Notes: a model not told the origin generated them from the letters alone. A stretch of DNA of 39,642 nt from Desulfobacula sp. (GCA_012031875.1 JAAUSZ010000013.1:1-39642), one strand, 5' to 3'. Positions 26,599-36,594 are shown, counted from the stretch's first letter. Translations and numbers: made by a program.

Positions 26599-27426
26599 TC
26601 ATTGTTTGGGTGAGGCATTATATTTCAACCGGGTCCGGTAAGCCGCCTTTTCGATGTCCTCAAGGCATTTGACCCAGAGATCCCAGGTGTCCCTGATCAT
26701 TTCGTCCATGGCCGCCGCACCCTGCTTTGTCTGTCCGGGAGATGTATTAAACTGCTGAGCCATGGCTGCCATACCGGCAATATCACCCTTGGCCTTCATC
26801 TCCTGCATCTTCTTTTTCATCTCCTGGGCTTGGGCCTTGCCGGCCGCCTGGTCCTCACCGCCAGCCTGGACAGCGGATTTATCCTTGCCGTGGGCCTGGT
26901 TGTAAGCCTTTCGGTAGATGGACTCTCCCTCTGATACGCTCCGGCCCTGATCATCGGATACCTGGCGGAAAAAGGCCAGGTGAAGGGTCTTGTATTTATC
27001 TTCAAGGGCCTGGTATTCCGCTTCGGAGTGTTTGCCCATCAAGACCTGGCCCTTTAATTCCCCCAGGGCGGGGTGCAGATTGGCATCCGGCGTCTTTTCC
27101 TCAAACCGGACCAGGGGGACGGATTTTTCCCGGCCGTCGATTTTTTTGAAAAAACTCATCTGGAACCCCTGGCTGCCGTCAGCCGGGGAATCTTCCAGGC
27201 GGTCTCCGTCCTGTTTATTCGTATCAAAGAATTTTTTCACCGCAGCCACACTGTCTTTGGTCAGAAGAAGGGTGTCATCGGTTTCAACCGCCTTGACGGC
27301 ATTGCCGTATTTGGGCAGGGATCGCGGGGGCGGCAGTTCTTCTCCCCCATCCGCAAAAATAACGGCGTTCCCGTTTGCGAGATAGAGGAATCCTGCCAGA
27401 AAAGCCATTATCAGTCTTTTTTTCAT
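26599..27426 (-). CDS. Exported protein, function unknown
   Basis: A 275-residue protein that I do not recognise. MKKRLIMAFLAGFLYLANGNAVIFAD is a clear signal peptide by its positive start, hydrophobic core and Ala-rich end, with cleavage probably after FAD or just before. The mature part starts with a Pro-rich stretch, continues as a mixed domain, and from about residue 180 is a Lys/Met/Gln-rich helical segment (QEMKKKMQEMKAKGD) that could form a coiled coil. No metal or catalytic motif is evident. It lies upstream of the OmpA-family gene on the same strand. The region 27427-27524 upstream shows only its ribosome site. Confidence 0.68.
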   Translation of the reverse strand: MKKRLIMAFLAGFLYLANGNAVIFADGGEELPPPRSLPKYGNAVKAVETDDTLLLTKDSVAAVKKFFDTNKQDGDRLEDSPADGSQGFQMSFFKKIDGREKSVPLVRFEEKTPDANLHPALGELKGQVLMGKHSEAEYQALEDKYKTLHLAFFRQVSDDQGRSVSEGESIYRKAYNQAHGKDKSAVQAGGEDQAAGKAQAQEMKKKMQEMKAKGDIAGMAAMAQQFNTSPGQTKQGAAAMDEMIRDTWDLWVKCLEDIEKAAYRTRLKYNASPKQ

Positions 27427-27524
27427 GATCAGAAATCTCCTTGGTTGTGATTGCCGGATAATAGGATGGAAAAACCCGCCTTGTCAATCATTGCGCCGGG
27501 GAATATTTTGCGAACCCGCCACGT

Positions 27525-29610
27525 CTATATGGAATTGAGCATGAGGGTAATGGGCCGGTCTTCTTCGGAATTTCCGGTGAACCTCACCGGGCCGGGCCGT
27601 CTGTATTTGTCCGGGTTGGACCCGGCTGCCAGCCAGTCTTCTCTCAGGGCCTTAAATACCCTGAAGGCATTGGAATGGGAATTCACCAGGGTCTTTTCAA
27701 TGACGAGTTCCATCTTTCCGTTCCTTTCCTCAAGATGCATCAGTCTGGCAATGGGAATCCCGATGGGTTCCCAGGCATCAAATTTTTTTTCTAGGTTTTT
27801 GACCGCGGCCATCTGACCGGTGGCTCCGCCCGCGATGAGGTGGAAGGCGATCATCCCCAGATTATAACTGTAATTGCAGTCAAAATGGGTAGGGTCTGAG
27901 CCCCGGCCGTCGTATCCATAAAAATGGGTCTGGGTTCTGAACTTGGGCTCTGATTTTTTATATATCGCAAGAACAGGCGGCGGCAAAGGGTCTTCCGGTG
28001 AGATGAGTTCATTGCCGACCAGGGTTTGTTTCAGGGTTTTAAGGGAAATGACGGATTCTTTGATGAGCAGATGGGAATCCTCCGGATTTTTAAATATGGC
28101 TTTGGCGTATTGATCCGGAATCATACCGGCTTTCTCCATCAGGGAGTTGAAATAGGTTCTTTCGATTCCGATTTTATATTTGCCCTGTTCCTTTAAGGTA
28201 TTTAAATATTCCTTGACCATGTCCATGACGATTTTCTCGGTTTTGACCTGGGAAAACTGAAAATTGCCGTGGGTATCCCTCTCCACCAGGAGCCCTTCCT
28301 GGAAAAAGGAGGGGAGCTGGCTGAAAAGGTCGTCGTCCCTCAAGTTCCAGATGGGGAACCGGCCCTTGTCCGCCATTCCCCGGGCCAGCCGCCTCAGGTA
28401 TTCCAGCTTGTCCGTCAGGGCCGGAAACGAGGAATGAAAATGATGGTCATGGATATAATTATAGTCTGCAATGATCTTATTGAGCTTGATGATGAACACC
28501 TGGATTTCATTGATAAATTCAAGAATGCCTTCGGGAATGATGATGACCCCGTAATTTTTTCCGCACGCGGCCCGCCGGACAATGGTGTCACAGATGAGCC
28601 GGGATAAATGCCGGAGGGTCATGCCGTAGGCCGTATAATCGATCTTTCCGTCTTCCTTGGCCTTGTCGATTCTTTTCTGATCCGTGTAATCGGCCAGCTC
28701 CTCTCCGATGAGGGAAAGATTGGCATGGGTCTGGAAGGCGCACTCCAGCGTCAGATGGCTGGCCACCCGGCCCATGACCTTGCAGATATGCCAGTATTTG
28801 ATATCTGAATCCGCATCCGTGGTCAGGTTGCTGATGTTCTGGGAAAAGGCCCTGGCAGCCGTATGAAATCCAAAGGAGATGGCGCAGAGCATCTCGCCGT
28901 CATCGGTTGTGACCTGGATGTCCCCGTCAATGGTTTTGGGAACGCCGATGACCTTGATTCCGCTGCTTTTAAAATACTGGGCAAGGAACGCGGCATTGGT
29001 GTTTGAATCATCTCCGCCGATGACCACCAGGGCATCCAGCTTCAGTTCCTTGCAGGTCTTCAGGGCTGCGTCCATTTTCTGTTTTGAATCAATCTTGGTT
29101 CTTCCGGTCTTGATCATGGAGAACCCCCCCATGTTCCTGTAAGTGTCCACAAGGCTGCTGGTGATTTCAACATACTTGGCATCCAGAAGCCCGTCCGGCC
29201 CGAAAAGAAATCCATAGAGCCTGGAGTCCGGGTTATATTTTTTCATTTCATCAAATATCCCCGCAATGACATTATGCCCTCCGGGGGCCGGTCCGCCTGA
29301 AAAAAACACGCCGATATGCCGGGGCATGGAAAAAGCGGCCTTTTCCTTTTCCGGCAGGTCTTCACCCGGAACAAGGAGCTGGACATGGTTGCCGGTGATG
29401 TCCGGCAGAACCCTGCCGGCTTCCGTGTTTAGGCCGAACCGGAATTCAGGGGCATCTTTCAGGCGGGTATACCGGGTTGAAAAAAATTTTTATTTTTTTG
29501 GGTGAAAAGGCTCTTCTTTCAATGGTCTCCGTATTCACATCAGAGGCCACCCGGGTGGTTTTGGGGTGATTCAGCAAAAAATCAAGGGGTTTCAGCTTCA
29601 AGGACGACAT
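27525..29610 (-). CDS. pfp: Pyrophosphate-dependent phosphofructokinase, long type, frameshifted
   Basis: The enzyme converts fructose 6-phosphate and PPi reversibly to fructose 1,6-bisphosphate, serving glycolysis or gluconeogenesis without ATP. GGDDSNTNAAF is the PPi-type signature, where the second Asp blocks ATP use. FFSGGPAPGGHN binds the phosphates, and KTIDGDIQ holds the catalytic Asp. Repaired length is about 694 residues, as in long-type PFP. The N-terminal 45 residues (MSSLKLKPLDFLLNHPKTTR) lie in another frame. Shortening the seven-A run at 29480-29486 by one base joins them through FSTRYTRLKDAPEFRFG. ATG 29610 has an AGGAG site. Reading only the main frame would start wrongly at 29327. 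The GGDEF gene ends 22 bases upstream. Confidence 0.88.
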
Positions 29611-29632
29611 ATCCGCTCCTGTCTTCAATCAT

Positions 29633-31044
29633 TCAATTTACAATAACCTGGTTCCTGCCCTTTGCCTTGGCCTGGTAAACCGCAATATCCGCGCGGTCAA
29701 AGACCTCTTTGTGGTGTTTATCTCCTTCCCTTGTCTGGGTAACACCTATACTGACGGTGACCTTGACCTTATCCTTCTTATAGATAAATTCTATTTTTTC
29801 TATGGTCTGCCGTATCTTTTCAGCAACCTCCCTGCCTCCGTCAGCATCGGTTTCCGGCATAATAACCACGAATTCTTCCCCGCCATACCGGGACAACACA
29901 TCCGTCTGCCTCAATAAGGGCAGGGTCCGCTTTATAATTTCCTGAAGGCATTTGTCGCCAATGGCGTGACCGTATTGATCATTGATTAATTTAAACCGAT
30001 CCGCATCCATGACAAGAAGCGAAAAACCTGCGCCGTATCTTAGAAACCGGGCCATCTCATCCTCTATTTTTTTGTCATAGGCCCGCCGGTTGAAGGCCCC
30101 GGTCAACTGATCCAGGATCAGTTTTTTTTCCAGCTCTTCAGAATAACGGGTGGCCTCGTCCAGTTCCTGCTTCAGCTTTGTAAATCCGGATTTAAAGGCC
30201 TGCCTGTTTTTTTCGGCAACCTCCCGTATGGCCTTGTCCTTGGCCTGTTTTTTCTGAAGCGCATTTTCAATGGATGCGAGTCTCTCCGATACTTGAATTT
30301 TCAGCATATCCAGGTTTGACGCCACATCAGAGGTCTGTTTCAGCCGTCTCATTTCAGACTCCAGAACGGATTCAAAACGGTCGCAGCTTTGAGCCATGGA
30401 GTCGGTATGCTGATACCCCGAGGCAAGACTGGATTCTATGTCCAGGATTTTCCCCACCACTTCCTGGACAAAGGTATTGACCTTCCCCCGGTCCTGGTTG
30501 GTATCTGAAATATAGACAAAAATCAGGCTGAATACACTTTCGCGGATTTCACTGATATCTGCGGGGTCTTCTGCCGTTTTAATTCTTGCGGTAATATTAT
30601 CCAGCTTTCCGGAATATTTTTGATCCAGGTTGGAACGAAGATTATTGACGACCTCATGGTAGCTTTGTTTGTATTCATCAATAAAAGACAGGGGCCCCTT
30701 TTTTTAAAGGCGGAAAACAGGCCTTTTTTCTGCTTTACTCCGGGCGGGGCAAACCCTTCTTTGAAAACGGCGGCTTTCAACTGCTCCAGAATATAGGCGA
30801 CCCTGCCCTCGGATTCCCCCTTTTTAAGGGCCTGGCTCAAGTCTTTGCAGGCATTTGAAAACAGGTCATCTCCCACTGCAAAGGAATCAATAATGACGGG
30901 AAAAGATTTTCGATACATCTGGTTCATCTTTTCAAACCGTTCTTCGACATTGTCCAGTTCCTTTAACAGGGCATCTTTCTGGGACTGAAGTTTTTTTACC
31001 TGATCCTGAAGATCGTATATTTTTTCTTCCTGTGGAGAAGTCAT
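29633..31044 (-). CDS. Diguanylate cyclase (GGDEF) with coiled-coil N-terminus, frameshifted
   Basis: About 470 residues when repaired. The first 300 are helical and heptad-rich with no membrane segment (for example LQDQVKKLQSQKDALLKEL), so a cytoplasmic coiled-coil sensor or dimeriser is likely. The last 170 are a GGDEF domain with the active-site motif YGGEEF and an RQTD inhibitory site exactly five residues before it, so it should make cyclic di-GMP and respond to product. The frame breaks at the seven-T run 30699-30705. One added base gives FKKKGPLSFIDEYKQSYHEV and continues to the domain. Read without repair it appears as two proteins. It lies upstream of PPi-phosphofructokinase; any link is unproven. 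Confidence 0.86.
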
Positions 31045-31325
31045 GCGGGTTCCCTTTATTTTTTATTCAAATAAGGATCTATGTCCTGAAATGATTTATC
31101 TCCCATAATCAGAAAGGGTGAATCCGGAAAACTGCCGTCTTGTTTTTATCACATATCTGCTTTCCAATATCAATCTGATTTTCCAGGACCGGGGTTAAAC
31201 ATTCCAGGACTTTTATTGCAATGAACACCAAAGGCGGTATCTTTTGGAGAAAGTCTTTGGCCTTGCCGGGAATCTTTTCTTGACAAACACAATCTCATCA
31301 AGTAGAAAAAATAAAATTTCATTGA

Positions 31326-31400
31326 GCGGGAATAACTCAGTGGTAGAGTGCGACCTTGCCAAGGTCGAAGTCGCGGGTTCAAATCCCGTTTCCCGCTCCA
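31326..31400 (+). tRNA. tRNA-Gly (GCC anticodon)
   Basis: The 75-base sequence folds as a tRNA. The acceptor stem GCGGGAA pairs with TTCCCGC; the D-arm includes ACTCAGTGGTAGAGT; the anticodon loop CTTGCCAAG carries GCC; the T-arm has GGTTCAAATCC; and CCA is encoded at 31398-31400. It reads glycine codons GGC and GGT. The 281 bases upstream (31045-31325) hold no gene I can support; a protein-like frame on the opposite strand is a known tRNA shadow. Confidence 0.96.
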
Positions 31401-31423
31401 GATTTTTTTCCGGCACCCCCTCC

Positions 31424-32379
31424 CTAAAAATCAATGATTTGACCGATCTTTTTTTCCAGCGCCATATTATATATGGCCGAAGCTACGGTTAAGTCAAACA
31501 GGCCCATCCCCACGGATTTAAAAAATACCGTGCTGTTTTCACGGTAGGTGTTTTTTTCAAAGAGGCTGGAGAATTCTTTGATCTTTTCCCTTATTCCCGG
31601 CCGCTTTTTTAAGGGGGTTGCAATATCACCGGATTCCTCAACGGCAAACAGGGTATCCACAAAAACAGCATCGGCCGCCTCAATCACACTGTCGGGAAAT
31701 TCCTGCATATCCGGCCGGTAGGACCCGATGGAAATAAAGGTCTTCCCCCTGACAACCTCAGGTTTCGCCTGAAACAAAGGGGTCTGACTGGTGGTGGCGG
31801 CAATGACCAGCCCGGAGTGTTCCACCAGGTCCTCGGCAGTCCTTGCCGTCACATAGTCCGTCCCCGGAAATTCGGATTTTAATTTTTCCGTCATCTGCCC
31901 GATGGCCCCGGGGTTCACATCATAAAGATAAAGCGTCTCGATCTTCCGGTTAAACATGAGATACCGGGCCTGGCTGAATCCCTGCACGCCTGCACCCAGG
32001 ATGCCTGCGGTGTTGATCTTCTCCGGCGTCAGCCATTTTACCCCCAGGCCGCCGACGGCTCCTGTTCTCTGGGCTGTAATGGCTGCGCCATCCATGATGG
32101 CCAAGGGTTGCCCGGATATATTGTCGGAAAGGACCATCACCCCGTTTACAGCCGGCCGGCCGTGTTTGGCCGCGTCGGGAAAAACCGAGACCAGCTTGGT
32201 TGAAAAATATTTTCCGGAAAGCAGGGCATGAGCAAAAGTGAATTCGGGCCGTCGGACACATGGGTCCTGTCCGGCATATGATAGTCTTTGTCTATCATGG
32301 TCTCATACGCTTTTTCAACCGCGGTCTGAATGATCTTTCGGTCCAGTTTCCGTATTTCGGATGTATTTAAAAATAGCAT
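31424..32379 (-). CDS. Ornithine cyclodeaminase/mu-crystallin family protein, frameshifted
   Basis: About 318 residues when repaired. GILGAGVQGFSQARYLM is the NAD-binding Rossmann motif, FPDAAKHGRPAVNG and GLGVKWLTPE match the family substrate part, and SYRPDMQEFPDSV is the usual loop after it. Members include ornithine cyclodeaminase, alanine dehydrogenase and opine or imine reductases, so the substrate is open. The frame breaks at the three-A run 32218-32220. One added base gives CFSGKYFSTKLVSVFPDAA, uniting the N-terminal 53 residues with the rest. The tRNA-Gly converges on it from the other strand. It is divergent from the Nudix-like gene. Confidence 0.83.
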
Positions 32380-32531
32380 AAGCCTCCTCTGTTTTTAATG
32401 GTTTCCACGTTTCCATACCACAGAAGGGAAATAATCTCAAAAAAAACTGAAGAATTCACCATTCATTTCTTTTATCAGGCGTGATAATAAGGTTCCTAAT
32501 TGTGTTGCCATCCACTGTTCAAAAGGAAAAT

Positions 32532-33143
32532 ATGATGACGGGAAGCGAAACCGTATTATGCATTAAAAGAAATATGCTGCCGGAATCCTGGGTAGAACCC
32601 AGGAGTATTGTCCCCCTGGATCTGGACGTTTTTATTGAAACCTGTTCCATATCCGGGTTTGAATTTTTAAACCGGAAAGATGCGGAAAGGGACCCTGGAT
32701 ACAAACAGGTTATTCCCTATATTGTTCTCCAAACCAGGGACATGAAAAAAACTGCGCTGTATCACCGGCAGGGAAGTGAAACCCGGCTTCATGATCTCTG
32801 GTCCGTCGGCATCGGCGGCCATATTAATCCCATAGACAGGGTCGGGCGGGACACCTCTTTCCGGCAGATCCTCATGGCCGGGATGGAACGGGAATTAAAC
32901 GAGGAACTTGAGAACCGGCCTTTAAACGAACCCCCTGATTTCATGGGAGTCATCAGCGAGGACATCACGGATGTCGGGAAGGTCCACCTCGGGGCGGTGT
33001 TCAGGATACTGACGGAGTACCCGGAAAAATATCTGCCCGGAGCGGAACTGTTTCAGTTTACCTGGACAAAAACAGAATCCCTTTATGCCTTGAATTTGGA
33101 ATTATGGTCCTCGCTGGCCCTTTGCCTTTTATCGGATTGCTGA
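32532..33143 (+). CDS. Nudix-like hydrolase
   Basis: A 203-residue protein with a Nudix-type core: GIGGHINPID is the usual strand and Gly turn, and RELNEE matches the REUxEE part of the Nudix box that binds metal and diphosphate. The Glu expected eight residues before that Arg is Gln here, and the early Gly is not in register, so it is a divergent box and the substrate is open. The ATG at 32532 follows AAAAGGA; an earlier frame start at 32481 has no ribosome site. Its last 61 bases overlap the convergent TrpR-like gene. Confidence 0.75.
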   Translation: MMTGSETVLCIKRNMLPESWVEPRSIVPLDLDVFIETCSISGFEFLNRKDAERDPGYKQVIPYIVLQTRDMKKTALYHRQGSETRLHDLWSVGIGGHINPIDRVGRDTSFRQILMAGMERELNEELENRPLNEPPDFMGVISEDITDVGKVHLGAVFRILTEYPEKYLPGAELFQFTWTKTESLYALNLELWSSLALCLLSDC

Positions 33144-33403
33144 GCATTTAAGAGTTTGCGCACGATTGAATCCTTTTTTTTGAGAATCCTTGACCCCCGT
33201 GTGATCTTGCACAGGCTGATCCCGTATTTGTCTGCAATCTTTCTCTGGGTCAGCCCTTCATAAAGGTCTTTAAGGAGCTTCCATCTCAAGGAGATATCAT
33301 CCAGTTCAGCCGGGGTGAACAGGTCTTCAAAGAAATGCTTTAACTCATCAACATCATCCATATTCATAATGATATTCAATAATTCAGGATCAACCGTTGC
33401 CAT
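33083..33403 (-). CDS. TrpR-like regulator, YerC/YecD type
   Basis: A 106-residue DNA-binding protein of the Trp-repressor superfamily. FTPAELDDISLRWKLLKDL and GLTQRKIADKYGISLCKITR make the helix-turn-helix characteristic of the YerC/YecD branch, whose ligands are mostly unknown. I start at the ATG 33403 because an AGGGGGAAGG site lies just before it; a TTG at 33418 is also open. The C-terminus is charged and overlaps the convergent Nudix-like gene. The AMMECR1 gene is about 20 bases upstream on the same strand, so they probably share a transcript. Confidence 0.84.
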   Translation of the reverse strand: MATVDPELLNIIMNMDDVDELKHFFEDLFTPAELDDISLRWKLLKDLYEGLTQRKIADKYGISLCKITRGSRILKKKDSIVRKLLNAQQSDKRQRASEDHNSKFKA

Positions 33404-33423
33404 GCCTTCCCCCTTCAAAATAT

Positions 33424-34002
33424 CTATTCTTCTTCAAACGCCTGGACCTGATATGTTGAAACAATGAGACCGCCCCTTTCCCATTCATCAGGCAAAAGAC
33501 CTGCTTTCAGGCACAATTGCTGCAAAAAACGGTCAGGATCTTTCACCTGTTTCCAGACCTGGGGCAAAAAGGTGGCGCTGCGGGAATTTTTCCTGATGAT
33601 CACGCCGTCAATATCCGGCCTGATTTTGGCGGCCAGGTCTTTGCCGTCTTTGTATTCAATGGTTTCCGGGCAGGTGAGAATGCTGACCTCAATTTTTACA
33701 TCCTTGAATTCTTCAAGGGAGAGGGGCCTGAACCTTGAATCGTGGAAGGCGGCATGTTTTGCATTATCGATGACCCCTTCATATAAAGGTTTCTCAGGTT
33801 CAATAATGCCGATGCATCCTTTAAGGTTTCCCTTTTGATGCAAGCTTACAAAAACCCCGCGGTATTGTCTTAAAAACTCCTGGGATGGGTCTGGAATTGT
33901 TGAGAGAAGCCCGCCTTCATGTTTGTCGAACTCCTGAAGGATGCTGGTTCTGGCAAGCGCCAGCAAAAACCTGCCCCCTTCTTCGGATATATTCTTTGCC
34001 AT
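33424..34002 (-). CDS. amrA: AMMECR1 family protein (AmmeMemoRadiSam system protein A)
   Basis: A 192-residue protein of the AMMECR1 family. RGVFVSLHQKGNLKGCIGII contains the LKGCIG signature that defines it, followed by a family-typical SRFRPLSLEEF segment. In many bacteria it is encoded with a MEMO protein and a radical SAM protein as the AmmeMemoRadiSam system, whose role is not settled; neither partner lies next to it here. The ATG at 34002 has GGAGG at good distance, while an upstream frame start at 34020 does not. It is divergent from the gene at 34350. Confidence 0.88.
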   Translation of the reverse strand: MAKNISEEGGRFLLALARTSILQEFDKHEGGLLSTIPDPSQEFLRQYRGVFVSLHQKGNLKGCIGIIEPEKPLYEGVIDNAKHAAFHDSRFRPLSLEEFKDVKIEVSILTCPETIEYKDGKDLAAKIRPDIDGVIIRKNSRSATFLPQVWKQVKDPDRFLQQLCLKAGLLPDEWERGGLIVSTYQVQAFEEE

Positions 34003-34349
34003 ATTACAGCCTCCGGCCAAAAAAGGAATTTTATATCACCATACCATTGATGGGAAAAATAAAACAGGCAAGATTGTTCGAATATGGGCATCCCCTTGAT
34101 CAGAAGGGGGATTGATTCATATCTAAGAAGAAATCCAAAGGAATTCAGCAGGATTTAAAGGGATTTCAAATCCTGCAGTTCCGGATCTCTATGAAAATCA
34201 TGTTCTCCGGAACCCGCCGGAGACCTCAGATCAAAAAACGCGGGGAAATCCGGATTGACTCAGATTTGATTGACGTCTATTGTACCTATGCACAGTTATA
34301 AATAAAAATCCGGCCTTCTCAGCGAATTATTAAATGAAGAGAGTATGAT
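34003..34349. other. Divergent intergenic region with two hairpins
   Basis: This 347-base gap holds no gene I can support. Two inverted repeats are visible: ATCCCCTT with AAGGGGGAT around GATCAG at about 34090-34112, and TCTCCGG with CCGGAGA around AACCCG at 34204-34223. The first resembles a terminator or leader hairpin but has no T tract. The region is probably leader and promoter for the genes on both sides. Confidence 0.35.
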
Positions 34350-34652
34350 ATGGCGACACTGGTGGATAAAAAACTGATACATAAACTTATTGAAAAAGGG
34401 GTTGAACCCTGCCTGATTCCAGGATTTATCAGGAGTCTGGTCAACGCGTATCTCATCGACCCGGAGATGTCCCATGGCCAGGCAAACAAAAGACTTAAAT
34501 ATCTGGGCTGGAACGATATTGAAATTGATTACCACACCCTTCAACTGGCCATCAATTCTCTTGAGAATAAAGGCTTAAGCCAACTGGAATATAAGTCCGC
34601 ACCCTGGTATTTAAGCGGATTTAAGCCCCGGAATCCCACTGCCGCGTATTAA
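34350..34652 (+). CDS. Small conserved protein, function unknown
   Basis: A 100-residue soluble protein I do not recognise. It is helical in the first 80 residues (LIHKLIEKGVEPCLIPGFIR, then ANKRLKYLGWNDIEIDYHTL) and ends in a short Pro-rich tail. The regular amphipathic pattern and lack of low complexity suggest a real gene. A GAGAG stretch about 12 bases before the ATG is a weak ribosome site. It stands alone, divergent from amrA and convergent with cmoB. Confidence 0.62.
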   Translation: MATLVDKKLIHKLIEKGVEPCLIPGFIRSLVNAYLIDPEMSHGQANKRLKYLGWNDIEIDYHTLQLAINSLENKGLSQLEYKSAPWYLSGFKPRNPTAAY

Positions 34653-34710
34653 TCAAAGAAAAACCATTTCAGAATTCCGTCCTTTTCAGATTCCGTTGCC
34701 GGGCCATGGA

Positions 34711-35682
34711 TCAACCCGCCTCGGCCAGGAAAATGGCCCGGACCGGAGCAGGATAGCCTTCTACAGTCTTATCCGGGTCATGGGGATCAAGGAAGTCCTT
34801 TAAGGATTCGGTCTGGATCCACCTTGTTTTTCTCTGTTCCCCGGGAGAGGTCCGGGTCAGGTCCACACACCGGATATTTCCGAACCCGGCCCGGCAAAGC
34901 CAGGACTCCATGACCGAAAGATCGGGGATAAAATAGATATTTCTCATTTTTGCATACCGGTCTTCCGGGAAAAGGCAAAGGTTCTGCCGTGTTTCCAGAA
35001 CAAGATTTTCAAGCACCAGCTCCCCGCCCTTGGTCATGGAATCATGGATGGATTTCAGCATATCCACGGGAGACGGCCTGTGATAAAGGACGCCCATGCA
35101 GAAAACCGTGTCAAAACAGGGGCCTGTCTTCGGCCATTCATCATGGGGAATGGGAAGGCAGAATACATTTCCCTGGTTTAAAAATTTTTGTATGACAAGG
35201 TACTGATAATAAAAATAACTCTGGGGTTCAAGGCCCAGCACCATCAAAGGCTCATGGGCCGCTGCCCTGAACATATAATATCCGTTGCTGGACCCGATAT
35301 CCAGAATCCTTCGGCCCCTCAGGTCTTTGATGTGGGGCAGAAGCCTTTCCCATTTCATCCAGGACTGCCATTCCGAATCAATCCTGATTCCAAAGAGGTC
35401 AAAGGGTCCCTTGCGCCAGGGGCGGAGCTGATCCAGGCTTTCATAAAGCCGCTTTGACTCTTCCGGGCCGAGGTCTTCCGGGGCGCCGATGGCCACCACC
35501 CGGTTTTTCAGATCAATGGACGAAGGAAGATGATCCTGAATGTTTTCAAAGACCTGCCTGAATTTTAAAAAATTGCCCCTGGCCTGGCTGAGAAATTCTC
35601 TTTTTTTATGAATCAGGGCTTCCAGCTCGGCATGGCAATGATGGAGTTTGAATTCTTGAATGTGCTGAAGGAGTCTTTCCAT
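34711..35682 (-). CDS. cmoB: tRNA U34 carboxymethyltransferase CmoB
   Basis: A 323-residue enzyme that moves the carboxymethyl group of carboxy-SAM onto 5-hydroxyuridine at tRNA wobble position 34, giving 5-oxyacetyluridine. DIGSSNGYYMFRAAAHEPLM is the cofactor-binding motif, and FDTVFCMGVLYHRPSPVDML and the WLCRAGF region are typical of CmoB. Length is normal. It lies two bases after cmoA, its substrate supplier, so the pair is an operon. The modification widens decoding of NNU and NNC/NNG codons. Confidence 0.93.
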   Translation of the reverse strand: MERLLQHIQEFKLHHCHAELEALIHKKREFLSQARGNFLKFRQVFENIQDHLPSSIDLKNRVVAIGAPEDLGPEESKRLYESLDQLRPWRKGPFDLFGIRIDSEWQSWMKWERLLPHIKDLRGRRILDIGSSNGYYMFRAAAHEPLMVLGLEPQSYFYYQYLVIQKFLNQGNVFCLPIPHDEWPKTGPCFDTVFCMGVLYHRPSPVDMLKSIHDSMTKGGELVLENLVLETRQNLCLFPEDRYAKMRNIYFIPDLSVMESWLCRAGFGNIRCVDLTRTSPGEQRKTRWIQTESLKDFLDPHDPDKTVEGYPAPVRAIFLAEAG

Positions 35683-35684
35683 AC

Positions 35685-36413
35685 CTAGGATTTGACCGCG
35701 ATAAAGGAGGCGAAATTAAACCATTTAAGCCAGATTGCCATGGTTTTAAACCCGGCCCGTTTCAATCTGTTTTGATGGGTTTCAATGGTATCCGGGAGAA
35801 GGACTTTTTCCAAGGCCTCCCTTTTTCGGCTGATCTCAAGCTCAGAATACCCGTTTTCAAGCTTGAATCTTTTATAAAAGCGGATTTCAAGATCCTTCAG
35901 CTCTTCTTCCCGGTGGACCGTTTTTTCCGTCAGCAGGAGGATGCCGCCGGGATTGAGTCCCTGAAAGACAGCGGCCAGGACGGCGTCCCGTTTTTCAGGG
36001 GCGATAAACTGGAGGGTCAGATTAATGAGGACAACCGAGGCGTTTTGGATCCGGATATTTTCAAGAAGTCCGCAGATAAGGCAGACAGACGAGGCCCCCG
36101 GTTTATCCCTGAGCTGCCCGGCATATTTTTCAATCATGGGCAGGGAGCTGTCCACCCCGATGAGGGAAAATTCCCGGCCTTTCATCCGGTCCAGGATCAA
36201 AAGGCCGAGATTGCCGTTGGAGCATCCCAGATCATAGATACGGCTCTGGTCCTGATAATAATCAAACGCAATTTCAGCCTGCCGCTTGATGCTTTCCCCA
36301 TATAGCGGGACAGAGCGGTTCAGCATGTCATCAAACACACGGGCCACTTCCCTGTTGAATTTAAAGGGTTCGGAGCTGTCTTTTTTACCGGCGAATATCC
36401 TGTCTTTTTCCAT
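35685..36413 (-). CDS. cmoA: Carboxy-S-adenosylmethionine synthase CmoA
   Basis: A 242-residue enzyme that makes carboxy-SAM from SAM and prephenate, the cofactor for CmoB. DLGCSNGNLGLLIL is the SAM-binding motif, IGVDSSLPMIEKY carries the acidic strand-2 end, and NLTLQFIAPEKRD is a CmoA-type active-site segment. I start at the ATG 36413 (MEKDRIFAG), which matches the family length; the open frame extends upstream to 36494 without conserved residues. It is followed two bases later by cmoB. Confidence 0.92.
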   Translation of the reverse strand: MEKDRIFAGKKDSSEPFKFNREVARVFDDMLNRSVPLYGESIKRQAEIAFDYYQDQSRIYDLGCSNGNLGLLILDRMKGREFSLIGVDSSLPMIEKYAGQLRDKPGASSVCLICGLLENIRIQNASVVLINLTLQFIAPEKRDAVLAAVFQGLNPGGILLLTEKTVHREEELKDLEIRFYKRFKLENGYSELEISRKREALEKVLLPDTIETHQNRLKRAGFKTMAIWLKWFNFASFIAVKS

Positions 36414-36594
36414 ATGGCGTTCTCTTAAAATTACAAGTTTATTTTCTTTATCCCATTTTGGATGGAAGTGCAAGGCAGGCGGTCCATGCTTCATTATCCC
36501 TTGACTCAGGAGGATTCCTAATGATATCTAAGTTTGAAATCAAGACTCCAATGGATCCGATGAACGCCACATTAACCTTCTGAAGGAGAACACC

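Noticed and set aside
31326-31400. tRNA-Gly as an integration site for a mobile element
   Set aside because: No integrase, no direct repeat of the tRNA 3' end and no change in gene type beside it were seen.
31213-31434. Minus-strand frame containing RETGFEPATSTLARSHS
   Set aside because: This is the antisense of the tRNA-Gly and flank, a well-known source of false protein predictions.
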